A DNA stretch of 64,000 nt, from the NCBI GenBank assembly GCA_964016875.1, contig OZ024722.1, positions 15,196,576 through 15,260,575 of the forward strand, in the 5' to 3' direction. Both the position numbers and the translations under genes were made by a program. Positions 37,241 through 48,523 of this stretch are shown in pieces; the stretch's first letter is position 1, and each line of letters begins with the position of its first letter. Under the pieces are notes generated by a model. The model searched no databases. It was not told where the DNA came from and saw nothing but the letters and a program-made list of their open reading frames with translations. This DNA comes from Fallopia convolvulus (lineage: Eukaryota; Streptophyta; Magnoliopsida; Caryophyllales; Polygonaceae).

Positions 37241-38962
37241 AAATACCCCATACTTAGACTTGCTTGTCCTCAAGCAATCACTAAACAATAACCAAAACCA
37301 AACTACATACTCATCAAGACATAGCCATCATCTAAAAAACAACAACATCCACACATAGAAAAATAACAAATGATTATTAACATCATCACACATATATGCA
37401 CCAAATAGACATAAGAAAATACAATCCAACCTCACAAGGATAATGTGTTTCACTCAACTCTCAAGTGTTTAAGCTTTATAATTTCAATCTCTCAACTCAT
37501 CTTATATACAAAAACTCATAGAAATTGGAACTTATATTACCAAACTCTCCACCCAAGATTTGTCAAAACAAGCAAAAATCATCAAGAGAACTTAGGCTCA
37601 ATGAAAAACTTCATAGAAGCTTTCATTCGTCCGAGTTGTAATGGGGCTTGGTAAAAACAATAAGGCGTGAAAATATTTTGGCCATGTGGTGCTAATAATA
37701 TCCGGGAATCAAAGACTCCTAAAAACTCACACACACTCCAAAAACTCTCATAAACATATACCAAACTCACTCTCAATATGCACACTTATTTTCACTCACC
37801 CAATATATCCTAGAAAGCCTCATACAAATAATAAAAAGAATATATGATATTATCTCTATAAACACGTGCACTTCAAACTTCTCTTCTTTCTTCTTTTTTT
37901 CTTCGCTGCCTCGTTAACAAACCACTTCAGGGTCGTTAACGAGCTTCATCATGTACCCCTCCTTTTTCTTAACAACTTCCTTTCAACCATCAACCTTATT
38001 TCGTGCATCTTTTGCTATCAAGAGATCTTTCTTTTACAACTATTAAAAACAAGAGACTTCCAATCTACCCTTCCCAATAATTCCTCAATTTCAAACCAAA
38101 ACATAAATATTGCACTCAACAAAACATACCTCTCCAATCTAAGTCCTAATCCCCGGATAGGGTCAAGCTTATCTCGGCTAGGGAACAATTTTGTGGAGTT
38201 AAAAAAAAATAAAAGGCTTCATGCTCAAATTGGCTTTAAAAAGAAGAATCATGTAAGGTAGGATAATGATAATAGGGCTATAAAAATAAGTTCTCTATCA
38301 TCTGATTTTCACAAGTAATGAACTATAAACCTTATACAGGTCTCAAGAAATAGATAACCATCACAATTCCAAGAGATAATATGCATATAGAGAGTAAATC
38401 ACACAAAAAAGAAGAGGGAAATTTGATGTTCTCCCTATAAGGCCAAAAATAACTCACAAGGTAAATTTTTTGTTGGATTGCATCACTTATACTATAAAGT
38501 ATATGTGCTCAATTTCATCAAATGCTATTCCTTCTAAAAACACAATTTCAAATTAAGAATCCGACTATACTATCAAAGACATGCTTGCAAGGAATTATAT
38601 GATCATGCTAGCAATTTTCATCATAGAACCTAAGAAAGGGATATCTATCAATTCTAAACTCTTTTTGGATTTTTTTTTCAAAATTTTTAATTTTTTTTTT
38701 CGATTTTTTTTCGATTTTTTATGGAACGAAACTACTTAAAACAAATAAACACACAAGACACATAAGATAACTAGTTGTCTACTTTCTCCCACCCAATACT
38801 TAAAATTACAGTGTCCTCACTGTAAGAAAAAAAACAAGAAGAAGGAAAAAAAATAGAAAAGAAAAGAAAAGAACAAAAATAAATAAAAATAAAAATAAAA
38901 GACATAAAAACTTACAAAGACTCAAAAGTGGAAAACAAGGAAAACGTCTTCTTCAAGCTGAA
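37241..38962. other. Non-coding 3' region of Athila-like copy 2
   Basis: It matches 46968-48523 of copy 3. It holds the polypurine tract beside the LTR, a palindrome pair at about 37908-37945 and A/T-rich runs. Short open frames here are not conserved between the two copies. Confidence 0.6.
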
Positions 38963-40054
38963 TCACTGGTTTGGTGGAGGAAAGTAATGCTCGAAGTTCC
39001 CCATGAAGTCGTACATTTTCCTCCAACGTTCTGCATCCTCCACTTCTCTCTGACGATGCCTCTCATCCTCCATCGACATGCGAGCGGAATAGACGGTCTC
39101 CCATCTATCCATCCTCCTATGAATGTGATCCTGCTGAAGGTTGAGCTGCTGCATCCGAGCAGAAAGATCCTCGGCCTATGGTGGTGACATACTCGATCCA
39201 GTGTACTCGGGCTAAGGAGGTGGTGGGTAGTGAGGCTGGAAGTGGTCTTGGTACAACACCGGGTTGTATGGCATAAGACCATAGGAATGAGGATCGGTAG
39301 GAGCTGGCGGGAGGTCGGTAGTTGTCCTCGGGACCTCGTTAACGAAGCTGGGTGCCTCGTTAGGAATGTAGGAAGAAGGCTGGAAATGGTCGTTTAAGAG
39401 TCTGGTAGGCTCGACAACGAGGATGTTGGTGCCCAAAACTTCCGTGTCGAGGTCGTTATCCTCGAAGTTAAGCTCTTCCGTGCCTCCCTCTGTGTCAGCT
39501 TCTTCAGTGTCTTCGCCAACCACCTCGGTATCCTCATCTTCATCTCCATCTTCATCCATGCCTTCTCCGTCTCGCTCGAACCTTGTCTCACAAGGCCGAA
39601 GTGATAGCTCATCCTCCGGCTTGGGCTCCAACGGGTAAGCATGACCCGTCCATACCTCGTACCAATTTGGAACGTAGAGTAGCTCCAACATGTCAAGGGT
39701 AGGTGTAACGATGCGGTCTTGCACTTTCACCTTGAGTCCTCTCTCGGCTTGGATGAAAACACTAGAGCTATACCAATAGCTTTTTTTGAGGAGTTGAGCA
39801 TGAGCCGGCGTGTAGCGTGTAAGGTCGACTCCCAAGTTTGTAGCCAAGAGACTAACCAAGTTTCCACACCATACTTCTTTGGACTTGGTTGATTTTTCAA
39901 TGTAGTAGAGCCACTCATACCCCAAATTCAAAGGCCCGTGCTCTTCGAAAAGGATGGTGCGAAGACAAGCAACTTCCATTCTTGTTGGCCTGTTTAGCTC
40001 TCTCTTCGGCCAAAATGTAACGGCTAGGACTCGAAGAATTATCCTAAAAATGGT
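38963..40054 (-). pseudogene. ATHILA ORF1-type protein, copy 2, N-terminally cut
   Basis: The minus frame runs from the cut edge through FRIILRVLAVTFWPKRELNR, MEVACLRTILFEEHGPLNLG and WCGNLVSLLATNLGVDL to an acidic mid part (DEDGDEDEDTEVVGEDTEEA) and a tail ending FPPPNQ. In-frame stops lie at 39212 and near 39180. Compared with copy 3, about 180 N-terminal residues are missing. The first 29 residues of the open frame (KSIIKDIQPYKNN..) come from the flanking repeat. The role of ORF1 is unknown; in Athila it follows pol and is sometimes called env-like. Confidence 0.75.
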
Positions 40055-40062
40055 TCGAACCG

Positions 40063-40320
40063 TGTGATGACAGTTGTTTTTATATGGTTGAATGTCTTTG
40101 ATGATACTTTTTGTTATCAAAAAGTTGTCATCAAGACATTTTGATGACACTTTTTGCCTTTTATTACACTTTTTGTCATCAAAAATTTTTGATGACGGTG
40201 AAATAAATTGTGATGACAGTGATGACGGTTGTTTTTATATGGTTGAATGTCTTTGATGATACTTTTTGTCATCAAAGTGTCATTAAGACATTCAGATGAC
40301 ACTTTTTATGTGGTTGCTAT
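40063..40320. repeat. TGATGACA/TGTCATCA-rich repeat, right part, two units
   Basis: The phrase GTTGTTTTTATATGGTTGAA followed by TGTCTTTGATGATACTTTTT occurs twice, about 153 bases apart. Each unit has inverted GATGAC/GTCATC words. It matches the left part at 35640-35763. Confidence 0.65.
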
Positions 40321-40534
40321 TTACCTAATTTTCACACTCTCCTTAATATCCACCTAATTAGCCTCTTTTTTTGCTATTTATTTAAATCATCCTTTAATTA
40401 TTTTTATTTTAATTTTCGCGTGCAATAAAGAAGTTTTGAACATAGCTAGTTTGTCAAAAATAAGTCTTGATGTGATTGTATAATTTGTAATATTTTTTTG
40501 AATTTTAAACAATGATAGTTTTTAATTTAATGTT

Positions 40535-40723
40535 TTTTTATTGGGTAAGGATTAGGATTGCCACAAGTACTACTTGGGTTCGCGTAGAGCATCTACAAGG
40601 GATGAGAACTGGTTACTAACCAATTCTAGAGAAGAATGGACAAACCGCCGCCCATGAGGTTCGAAACAGTGACCTCGGAGTACTACCCCAAAGGCCTAAC
40701 CATTGAACGAAATGCCCAAAGGC
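40535..40723 (-). mobile_element. tRNA-derived SINE, about 189 bp
   Basis: It is flanked by a perfect 17-bp duplication, GTTTTTAATTTAATGTT (40518-40534 and 40724-40740). Read on the minus strand it starts CGCCTTTGGGCATTTCG, has A-box-like TTCAATGGTTAGGCC and B-box-like GTTTCGAACCTC about 40 bases apart, and ends in a short A tail. All parts of a pol III SINE are present. Confidence 0.85.
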
Positions 40724-40830
40724 GTTTTTAATTTAATGTTGATTGTCTCATTTCTCATACTTTACAATACTACCTTGATTGTAATGCAATTATCATGACC
40801 ACTATATAACTACTTAAGGTTTATTGAATA

Positions 40831-41266
40831 TTTTTTTGAATAGGTAAAAATTAGGCAGACTAAGTCAACCTAGGGCATCCTTTCGAACGAGGATTAGGAC
40901 CCCTCCATGGTTGAAAATATGATGGATATTACAATTGCGGTGTAGTTTTGCAATCAAATATGCCACAAAGTTACAATATCGAGTTACATGTTTGGTAATG
41001 ACAACTTCGAAGGATTGCAAAGTAACCAGAATGTCCTCAATTATCATGTCAATTGTCCAAGAGCTCGAGCGACTCCCCTTGAGCACATTGATCACGAGCA
41101 GACTATCGCCTTCAATTTCTATGTTTGGTAGTTTCGTACTATGAGCGTCTTGTACAACCTCGAATAGCCACGTGGCTTTTGCTTGTTCTACATTCCAATA
41201 ATCATTTTCTTTGCATTCATGCTTATAACATTCCCAAATTAGTCTCTTATGATATATGCAACAGTT
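40831..41266 (-). mobile_element. 5'-truncated LINE with an RNase H-like domain
   Basis: A perfect 13-bp duplication, GGTTTATTGAATA, flanks it (40818-40830 and 41267-41279), and the minus strand ends in A7. The minus-strand frame gives IEGDSLLVINVLKG, then IDMIIEDILVTLQSF and HVTRYCNFVAYLIAK. This is the C-terminal half of the RNase H-like (RVT_3) domain found at the end of many plant LINE polyproteins. Only the last 436 bp were copied, so it has no function of its own. Confidence 0.85.
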
Positions 41267-41279
41267 GGTTTATTGAATA

Positions 41280-41815
41280 CTACTATAAAGTTGCATAATT
41301 TATAATAAATAATTTTATTTAGGGAAAAATTAAAAAAAACATTGTTATAATTATATAATATTAAATTAAATAATTTAATTAGCTCAACTAATATAACAAA
41401 TTTTCAAAATAATTTTTTTGAAAGTGTTCTCTAAGTTAAAAGTTAAAATACTAACTCATAATTATGATACCAAGTCTACTCTTAAAAAACTAATTTAACT
41501 AATATTTTTATTATATAAACAATAGCATTTTTTCAATTTAACATTGATATGTATAGTTGTTCAGACTTATATATTAGTTAGTATATTAGTATCTTTCACT
41601 ACTTAAAGATGATTAATTAATTATATGACAATGTGTATATATATATATATATATCTAAAATTAGTATACATATATTTAATCTGTGACAATAAACATGCAT
41701 TAAATTGACATATAAAATGATTTAATTTGATATAAAATTCAACTAAAATTTCAACATAATTCGTGCATAGGCTGAGAATTGCGCTAGTAATAGTTTAAGC
41801 CTAAGGGGCTTGTAA
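41280..41815. other. AT-rich spacer with an (AT)n run
   Basis: No gene seen. An AT dinucleotide run lies at about 41633-41653. Near 41759-41790 a GTGCATAGGCTGAG..CGCTAGT string resembles a decayed Helitron end, not enough to call. Confidence 0.5.
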
Positions 41816-42893
41816 GGGTCCGTTCGGAATCAACTTTTGGGGGATGAACGCCATTTACCAGCTCCAAACGTGCGTGTTTGACGAAGAAGCTTTTGGGGGC
41901 TGATGGAAGAAAGATCGAGCTTGATTTTGGAAGCTCCCTCCCCCCAGCTTCTTGGGCTTGTGGAAGATTTTACCAGCTCTTATTATTTCCAAAATTCCAA
42001 CCCGATACCCTCCATCCTGCTTTCTCCATCAACATCTCAAGCCAGATCTGAGAAGTCGGCGAAACCCCACCATCTCCATACCCTCCCCCGGAGCTCATCC
42101 TCGTAGGATCTATTCTTCAATGCCAACCTAACCTCAACGCAAACCCTCGATACCAGGTATGCAACATTCAACTTCACATTTGATTCGTAAAGCCCTAAAA
42201 ACCCCTCGTTCTCATCTTCAAAGCAAACCCTAAAACTTCTCCATTGCTTTAGATCTCGTCGGGAGCTCGAATCGACCTTCGTGACCAGTCTCCGAGAGCT
42301 CAAATCGACCGTCGTGACCAGGTATGTGCCATTCAACAAATCTTGTTTTCTTTCTTCTCTGTAATGGCGAACCCTTTCCATGAACTCATCATAAGAATTG
42401 AAGACGACTTTCCGGAGAAGAAGAACAGATACTCTTCACATCTGCCTCCAATATTACTCGCCACAAAACTAGAAGACGAGATCTTTTCCTCCAATAATGA
42501 TCATTAGGAGTTTGATACTTTGATTAGTAACTTGTAAAAAAAAAGAACTGTAGGAAAGGACATTAGGAATATGGAGCTAATAGTGCTACTATTACCATTT
42601 TTAATCTCTGCCTAGTGAGAAATTCGAAATGCCAAATTCCTGTTATTGATAAAATACTTGAACATGTCATCGCAATGAAATCTTTGATCTGCATCATGCC
42701 TTTTGGTTGATGTTGTTACAGGCTTGTGCCTATCAGTGCAGAAAGAATGAACTTATCTCATAACAACCAATGATCATTAATTTCTTTTGGTTTGCACTAT
42801 CTTTTGGCTAATGTTGTTAATGCCCTTGCATGGGTTTTCAATGTGTGAGGATGAACATGGGATTCAACAAACCTTCTGGATTTAGCTAGTTGT
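41816..42893 (+). other. Possible left part of a DNA transposon that hosts the Tat element
   Basis: TAA at 41813-41815 is followed by GGGTCCGTTCGGAATCAACT, much like PIF/Harbinger termini (compare GGCTCCGTTCGG at 11348). The next 500 bases look like a CT-rich leader with splice-donor-like CAGGTATG words, and a tandem duplication near 42260-42320 (GAGCTC[GA]AATCGACC). The matching right end is not inside the window after the Tat element, so this is a suggestion only. Confidence 0.3.
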
Positions 42894-43421
42894 TGTTGGG
42901 CCTCTCCAAAATCCAGCCCAGGAAGATAAGGTGAGCCCAAGAAAGGACAGCCCGGGATTGCTCGTTATCAGGAGGAATCGGAGACACGGTCAAGGGAAGG
43001 CGGAAATCTTGGACTTCATGATCGCCACTCAACGGCTACCTCATTAACGATAGGAGTGAAATCTTCGGGATATGCCAGGCGTTTCGGCCAACGGTCAGAA
43101 TGAGGGAGGAAGTTATAAATACGGACGAGGCAAAGACAACGAGGGGGGATATCAAGACTCATATTCGAAATCACTTGCGAAAAGCTCAAGTCCTTTTTGT
43201 CTAGTCTTTCCATTTCGTTCAAACATTCATTTGTGTTAACAGAGGATTCATTCACAATCTCAATCATAATACAAAGCCTACCATTACTTTGCTATTATTT
43301 TCTTGTCTTTTATTTTGCTTTACCACTTACTTGTAGCTTATAACGTGTTGCGGATTCTGTTTGGTTAGGATTCTCACATCTTAGTAGGTAACGCGTTAGT
43401 GTGATTATCTTGCCCAAAATA
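42894..43421 (+). mobile_element. 5' LTR of the Tat element, 528 bp
   Basis: It starts TGTTGGGCCTCTCC and ends GCCCAAAATA, where the 3' LTR has CAAAACA. A TATA box (TATAAATA) lies at 43114-43121. Confidence 0.93.
43114..43121 (+). promoter_or_regulatory. TATA box in the Tat 5' LTR
   Basis: AGTTATAAATACGGACG, also present in the 3' LTR. Confidence 0.7.
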
Positions 43422-43423
43422 AT

Positions 43424-43443
43424 TGGCGCCCACCATGGGGCCC
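43424..43443 (+). other. Primer-binding site of the Tat element
   Basis: TGGCGCCCACCATGGGGCCC begins two bases after the 5' LTR, the standard place for the tRNA primer. The tRNA was not identified. Confidence 0.75.
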
Positions 43444-43491
43444 TAGCCAAAAAGAAGTCACGCTAAAGGAGCTACAGATTCTATCAACGAG

Positions 43492-44722
43492 ATGGAAGGA
43501 ATTCAAACTACTCACAGCCATGTAGGATATCCTGAAAATCACGAGATCAACGAAGAAACAAATAACCAAGGTGCTGGAAACAATGATGGAATTGGAAAAG
43601 TAGATGGAGATGGGAATATAGATGGAGTTGAACAAGGTTCCGGGAACACCAACGGCAACCCTGGCACTTCCGAAGAACGAGGAGTAGGAGGAGGCGATTC
43701 TGATGTCATCATTGAGCTCCACACAACAATGATCGCCCTTCAAAAGGACCTGGAAAGCCAGAAGGAGGCTAATGCTAAATTCATTGAGGTATATGAAAAG
43801 CAAATTGAAACTTTGACTAATGAACATAATTTCCTTCGATCTCAGGTACAATCAACTCCTACCCGACCGCGCGGAACTGACGTGGTAGAAGGAGTCGCCA
43901 GACGATTAGACATGGATGATCCAAGTCTCGTAACACCTGATGTCGTCAAACCAGTAATTGGGTATCAGGTGAATGGTAATTCCCTAAGGGCAGTACGGGA
44001 AGATACCGAGGTTTCCCAATTACGGGAACGCCTCAAAGCCCTAGAGGACCGAATTACTCATGTCCCAAGGGCACCTCAACCGATAGCAATGGAAAAAAGG
44101 GATGGCTACACCGACTCTCCCTTCGTGCCCGCTATCGCAAGAGTCGACATCTCCCAAAAATATCACGTCCTCGATGTACCCATGTACGAAGGGGTAACAG
44201 ATCCTGATCAACACATAGCTGCATTCAAGCAGGCTATGAACATTAGCACAATCCCTTTTTGACATGAAGGAGATTGTTATGTGCCGTTGGTTCGGGAACA
44301 CGTTATCCGGACTCGCACTCAATTGGCATTCGCACTTACCTCTTGGAAATATTTCATCTTTTGATGAGTTAATTGACAAGTTCAGGATGAGATTTGCAAG
44401 CAGTCGACATGCTAAGAAACGATCAAGCGACTTATACCGCATGGTCCAAAAACCGGGTGAATCTTTGAAGACCTTCCTCAACTGCTACAACGAGGAACTA
44501 GTGACCATTGAGGGATGCGATGCCGCAACAGCCGTGGAGGCATTCCAAAGGGGCATATCGGTTTGTAATCCTGAGTTATATGGTGAGTTAACTAAATATC
44601 CTTGTTCAAATTTCAATGAAGTGCAGGTGAAGGCGTTAACACATGTGCGATTGGAGGAAGACGATCTCTTTGTTGAAAAAGCAATCAGCCCTCACCGGCT
44701 AGACCGAAGGCAAGGAAGGTGA
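43492..44722 (+). pseudogene. Tat gag, frameshifted
   Basis: A G/N/E-rich N terminus (residues 1-75) is followed by a coiled coil (about 80-115) and the start of the gag domain (FVPAIARVDISQKYHVLDVP, MYEGVTDPDQHIAAFKQAMN). A T-run shift near 44255 ends this frame. The neighbouring frame continues with CRWFGNTLSGLALNWHSHLP, FRMRFASSRHAKK and GESLKTFLNCYNEEL up to a stop at 44722. After more stops the sequence reaches WCDFHFDHGHRMNEC (about 44957-45001), the CHHC-like knuckle usual in Tat gag. Confidence 0.85.
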
Positions 44723-44986
44723 GAACCTAGATATGCTCCATACTCCACTACACCCCTTGCCAAAACAACCGTCAATACAACATTTGCTAGGCAAGCTGAA
44801 AGATACGAAAGTCCCAGGCTGCCTCCCAGACTTTCCCATTAGAACTTCTGTGTAGACGCAACGGAGTTAGTTTGAACTCTCAATAGCATGGGGGATGCTG
44901 TCAAATAGCCTCGAAAGAGTAATGTACCTTCGCATCAGAAAGACAAGTCTAGATGGTGTGACTTCCACTTTGATCATGGTCACCGA

Positions 44987-45492
44987 ATGAACGAATGTAT
45001 CGCGTTGCGGAAGGAGGTGAGCGAATTATTGCGCAGGGGGTATCTCAAGGATTTAATATCAGAAAAAGCAAAGGAGCAGTTAGAGCGCAACAAAGGGAAA
45101 GCTAGTCTTCCTCCACCTCCAAAGCACACTGGATTAATTAATGTCATCACCGGGGGATTAGAAATTTGTGGCATAATGTATTCCGCAACAAAAAGAATCG
45201 TAAGGGACACTAGGAGAGAGTGTCCCAGAGCTCCTCCGCGAACGGGTCTCGACGTGATGCCAATTACCTTCGACGATGTCGAAGAAGAGGAAGTTCACCA
45301 TGGTTGTCTAATAATTTCTTTAATGATAGCCAACTTTCTTGTTAAAAGAATATTAGTTGATAATGGAAGCTCCACTAACTTGCTCATGTTGGATGCCTTG
45401 TACAGTTTAGGTCTTGGGATGGATGACATTGTCAAGAAATCTACGACTTTAGTAGGTTTCAGTGGCGAATCGCGCAACACGTTGGGAGAAAT
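44987..45492 (+). pseudogene. Tat aspartic protease, 5' part, cut by the Athila-like insertion
   Basis: The frame carries RRGYLKDLISEKAKEQLERN, an ICGIMYSATKR linker and the active-site strand KRILVDNGSSTNLL. The catalytic position reads D-N-G-S, where active copies usually have D-[GS]-G-S. After SRNTLGE at 45487 the insertion begins; the coding text resumes at 55801. Confidence 0.85.
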
Positions 45493-46967
45493 ATGTTGGG
45501 AGGGTATTCTTAACAAAAAATAAATTTATAAGTCAAGACCCCGCTGAGTATAGCGAAGTCAGGATCGTTCCACGAGAAGCACGGTTGTTTGTCTATCAAC
45601 TACTAAAAACAAAGCAAAGCAAAACAACTCAAAACACCTATGACCAACCTCGTTAACGACTTTGTCAGGGTCGTTAACGAACCTGGATGACTCTACGAAA
45701 ACATACACTAACGACTTTAACACAGGTTCGGTACCGAGGCAAGTAACTCAATAACGAATGTAACGGATGCAAACTCAAATAAGAATGAAAATCTAGGACA
45801 AGGGTTACCACAACATAGCTATGCATAAAGACTCATAAGAAGATAAAGATCATGCCTTTAAATAGATAAATTTATCAACTTTCGCTGACTAGCAAGCAAA
45901 TCAATTAATTTTCATCAATTAATTCACCCAATCACTTGTTTTGGATCCAAAGCTCGAAACTTTCGTAATCGAACAATATCAACCTTCAAGTTAACAACTT
46001 TCTCTTTCGATCAAATTGCAAACTCAAATTACTTCGACTATCATCTAAGCATAAGCACAACAAGCAATCTAAAAATAGATAAAAGGCATTCAAAACATCA
46101 ACTCATCACCAAACATGCATAACTATGCCGGGTTTCAACCCCGACCCTAGATAAGAAAACTACTCACTACTCATATTAATAAAGCAAACAACTTCAACAA
46201 AAGAAAACATTGAAAACAAAACAAACTCACTTCAAATTAATAATAGAAATATCGTCTTACAAACTCCAGAAGAAACCGAAAACAAAACAATACCGAGTAT
46301 GATTCCGACTAACGATCCTCAACCTCTCTCTCGATCGACCTTGGCTCGATACTTCTCCCACTCGACCTCGTCAACCTCGGCTCTCCTAGAAGAAATAAAA
46401 TCGTCCTCCCCCTCCTCCTAAGCTAGAAAGAAGGGTATTTATACTAATAAAGCTATCTATTAAAACCTCTAAAAGATAGAAACTAACTCTAAAAAGATAA
46501 CAAGATATAAGATAGAAGATATAACAACCTTAAAAATCATTAAAAACCCTAAAAACACTTAATCTTCTACCGACACGGAACCATCATCAACAACTTCCGC
46601 ACAGGTTCGGTAGGAACACAAAATCCTATCCAAAAATTCTATCTTTATGCCTCGTTAACGACCCTTCACAGCCTCATTAACGAGCCTGGGATTTGGCTTC
46701 TTCGACTCTTCTTCTCTTAACAGCTTAGACTTCAACATCTTAATCTTCATATTCTTCCGACTTCCACCATAGCACTCCAATTCAGCTCAAAAAGCACTCT
46801 TTCTTGCTCAAAACCTACAAAAAGACACAAAATGGAGTAGCTTCCATACTTTTCACAAAATATGCAAACTATCCAAAAACACACCAAACTAACTCTAAAA
46901 ACTACAAAAACTAAACCTAAACAAACTAAGAAACAAACCAAAAACTAGACTAAAAACATGAATATCA
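45493..46967 (-). mobile_element. 3' LTR of Athila-like copy 3, 1475 bp
   Basis: It aligns end to end with 54321-55795. A minus-strand TATA box lies near 46433-46443. A palindrome pair lies at about 45652-45684 and a second pair at 46651-46686. Confidence 0.95.
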
Positions 46968-46979
46968 AAATACCCCATA
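46968..46979 (-). other. Polypurine tract of copy 3
   Basis: TATGGGGTATTT on the minus strand directly before the 3' LTR. Copy 2 has the same word at the same place (37241-37252). Confidence 0.6.
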
Positions 46980-48523
46980 CTTAGACTTGCTTGTCCTCAA
47001 GCAATCACTAAACACTAATCAAAACCAAACGACCATACTCATCAAACAAATAGCGATCAGCTCAAAAGCACCTTCAAAACCATAGCAGAAAATAGCAAAT
47101 GACTATTAACGTCATCACACATATATACACCAAATAGACATAAGCAAAGTACAACTCTCAACTCATCTTATATACAAAAACTCATAGAAATTGAAACTTG
47201 GGCTCAATGAAAAACTTCATAGAAGCTTCCATTCGGCCGGGTTGTAATGGGGCTTGGTAAAAACAATAAGACAGGGAAAATTTTGGCTATGTGATGCTAA
47301 TAATATCCGGGAATCAAAGACTCCTAAAAAAACTCACATTTCACCAAAACACTCAAAAGATAACCTAACTCACTCAAACATTATGCACAAACTCTCACTT
47401 ACCCAACATATCCTAGAAAGCCTCATAAAACAACTCAAAAGAATCTCTAGCTTATCTATTAAACACAAATGCACATCTTATTTCTCTCTTTCCTCAGCTC
47501 TTTCTTTCTCTTTTATCCTCGAACAACATCGTTAACGAACCAACTAGGTCGTTAACGAGCTTCATCGTGTACACTCTCTTTCTTTTTTCTTCTTTCAACA
47601 ACAACTTTCTTTTATTTTGTGCATCCTTTCTTACCAAGAGATCTTTCTTTTACAAATCAACACAAGAGACTTCCAATCTACCCTTCAAAAAACCCTTAAT
47701 TTCAAACCAAACATATCTTTTCACTCAACAAAACAAACCTCTCCAATCTAAGTCCTAATCCCCGGATAGGGTCAAGCTAATCTCGTCTAGGCAATAATTT
47801 TGTGGAGCTACAAATAAAAGGCTTAAAGGCTCAACTTGGCTATCAAAAAGAGGGATAATGATAAGGTAGATAGGGATAAATAAGGCTTATGAAAAATAAG
47901 TTCTCTATCATCTGACTTCACATGTAATGAACTATAAATCTTATATAGGTCTTAAGTAATAGATAACCATCACAATTCCAAGTGATAATATGCATATAGA
48001 GAGTAAATCACACAAGAAAAGAAGAGGGATTTTTGATGTTTTCCCTATAAGGCCAAAAAACAACTCACAAGGTCATTTTGTTGGATTGCATTACTTATGC
48101 TAAAAAGTATACATGCTCAATTTCATCAAATGCTATTCCTCTATATAAGATTTTTATATCAAGATCAGGCTATAGTATCAAAGACATGCTTGCAAGGAAT
48201 TACATGATCATGCTAGTAACTACTATCATAGAACCATAAGAAAAAGGGGTATCTATCAATTCTAACAACTCTTTTTTGGATTTTTCAAAATTTTCAATTT
48301 TTTTTGTGATTCTTTTTATATGAAACAAAGAACTACTTAAAACACACAAAACACATAAAACAAACAAGACACAATCTTTCTACCCTTTCCCACCCCATAC
48401 TTAAAATTACAGTGTCCCCACTGTAATAAAAATAAGCAGAAGAAAAGAATAGAAAAGAAAAAGAAAAAGAAAAAGAAAAACTTACAAGACTGTTAAAGCA
48501 GAAAAGAAACAACTCAAACTGAA
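46980..48523. other. Non-coding 3' region of copy 3
   Basis: It aligns with 37253-38962 in copy 2 without a shared reading frame. It holds a palindrome pair at 47527-47560 and A/T-rich runs near 48290 and 48430. No gene seen. Confidence 0.6.

Larger units (their letters stand above)
35764..40060 (-). mobile_element. Athila-like element copy 2, truncated (one LTR plus ORF1)
   Basis: Going against the plus strand, it consists of a cut ORF1, a 1.7-kb non-coding 3' region and the 3' LTR. The gag-protease and 5' LTR are gone. It is close in sequence to copy 3, but more divergent from it than the two LTRs of copy 3 are from each other. The right edge (between 40053 and 40063) cuts through ORF1. 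Confidence 0.8.

Noticed and set aside
41759..41793. Helitron 3' end (GTGCATAGGCTGAG..CGCTAG before T)
   Set aside because: The hairpin is too imperfect and no matching start was found.
42037..42381. 114-codon minus ORF near the possible DNA transposon end
   Set aside because: Opposite to the leader-like CT-rich strand and partly made of a local duplication; no family recognised.
43043..43060. CTCATTAACGAT in the Tat LTR as another copy of the Athila palindrome
   Set aside because: Single, imperfect and unpaired; probably chance.
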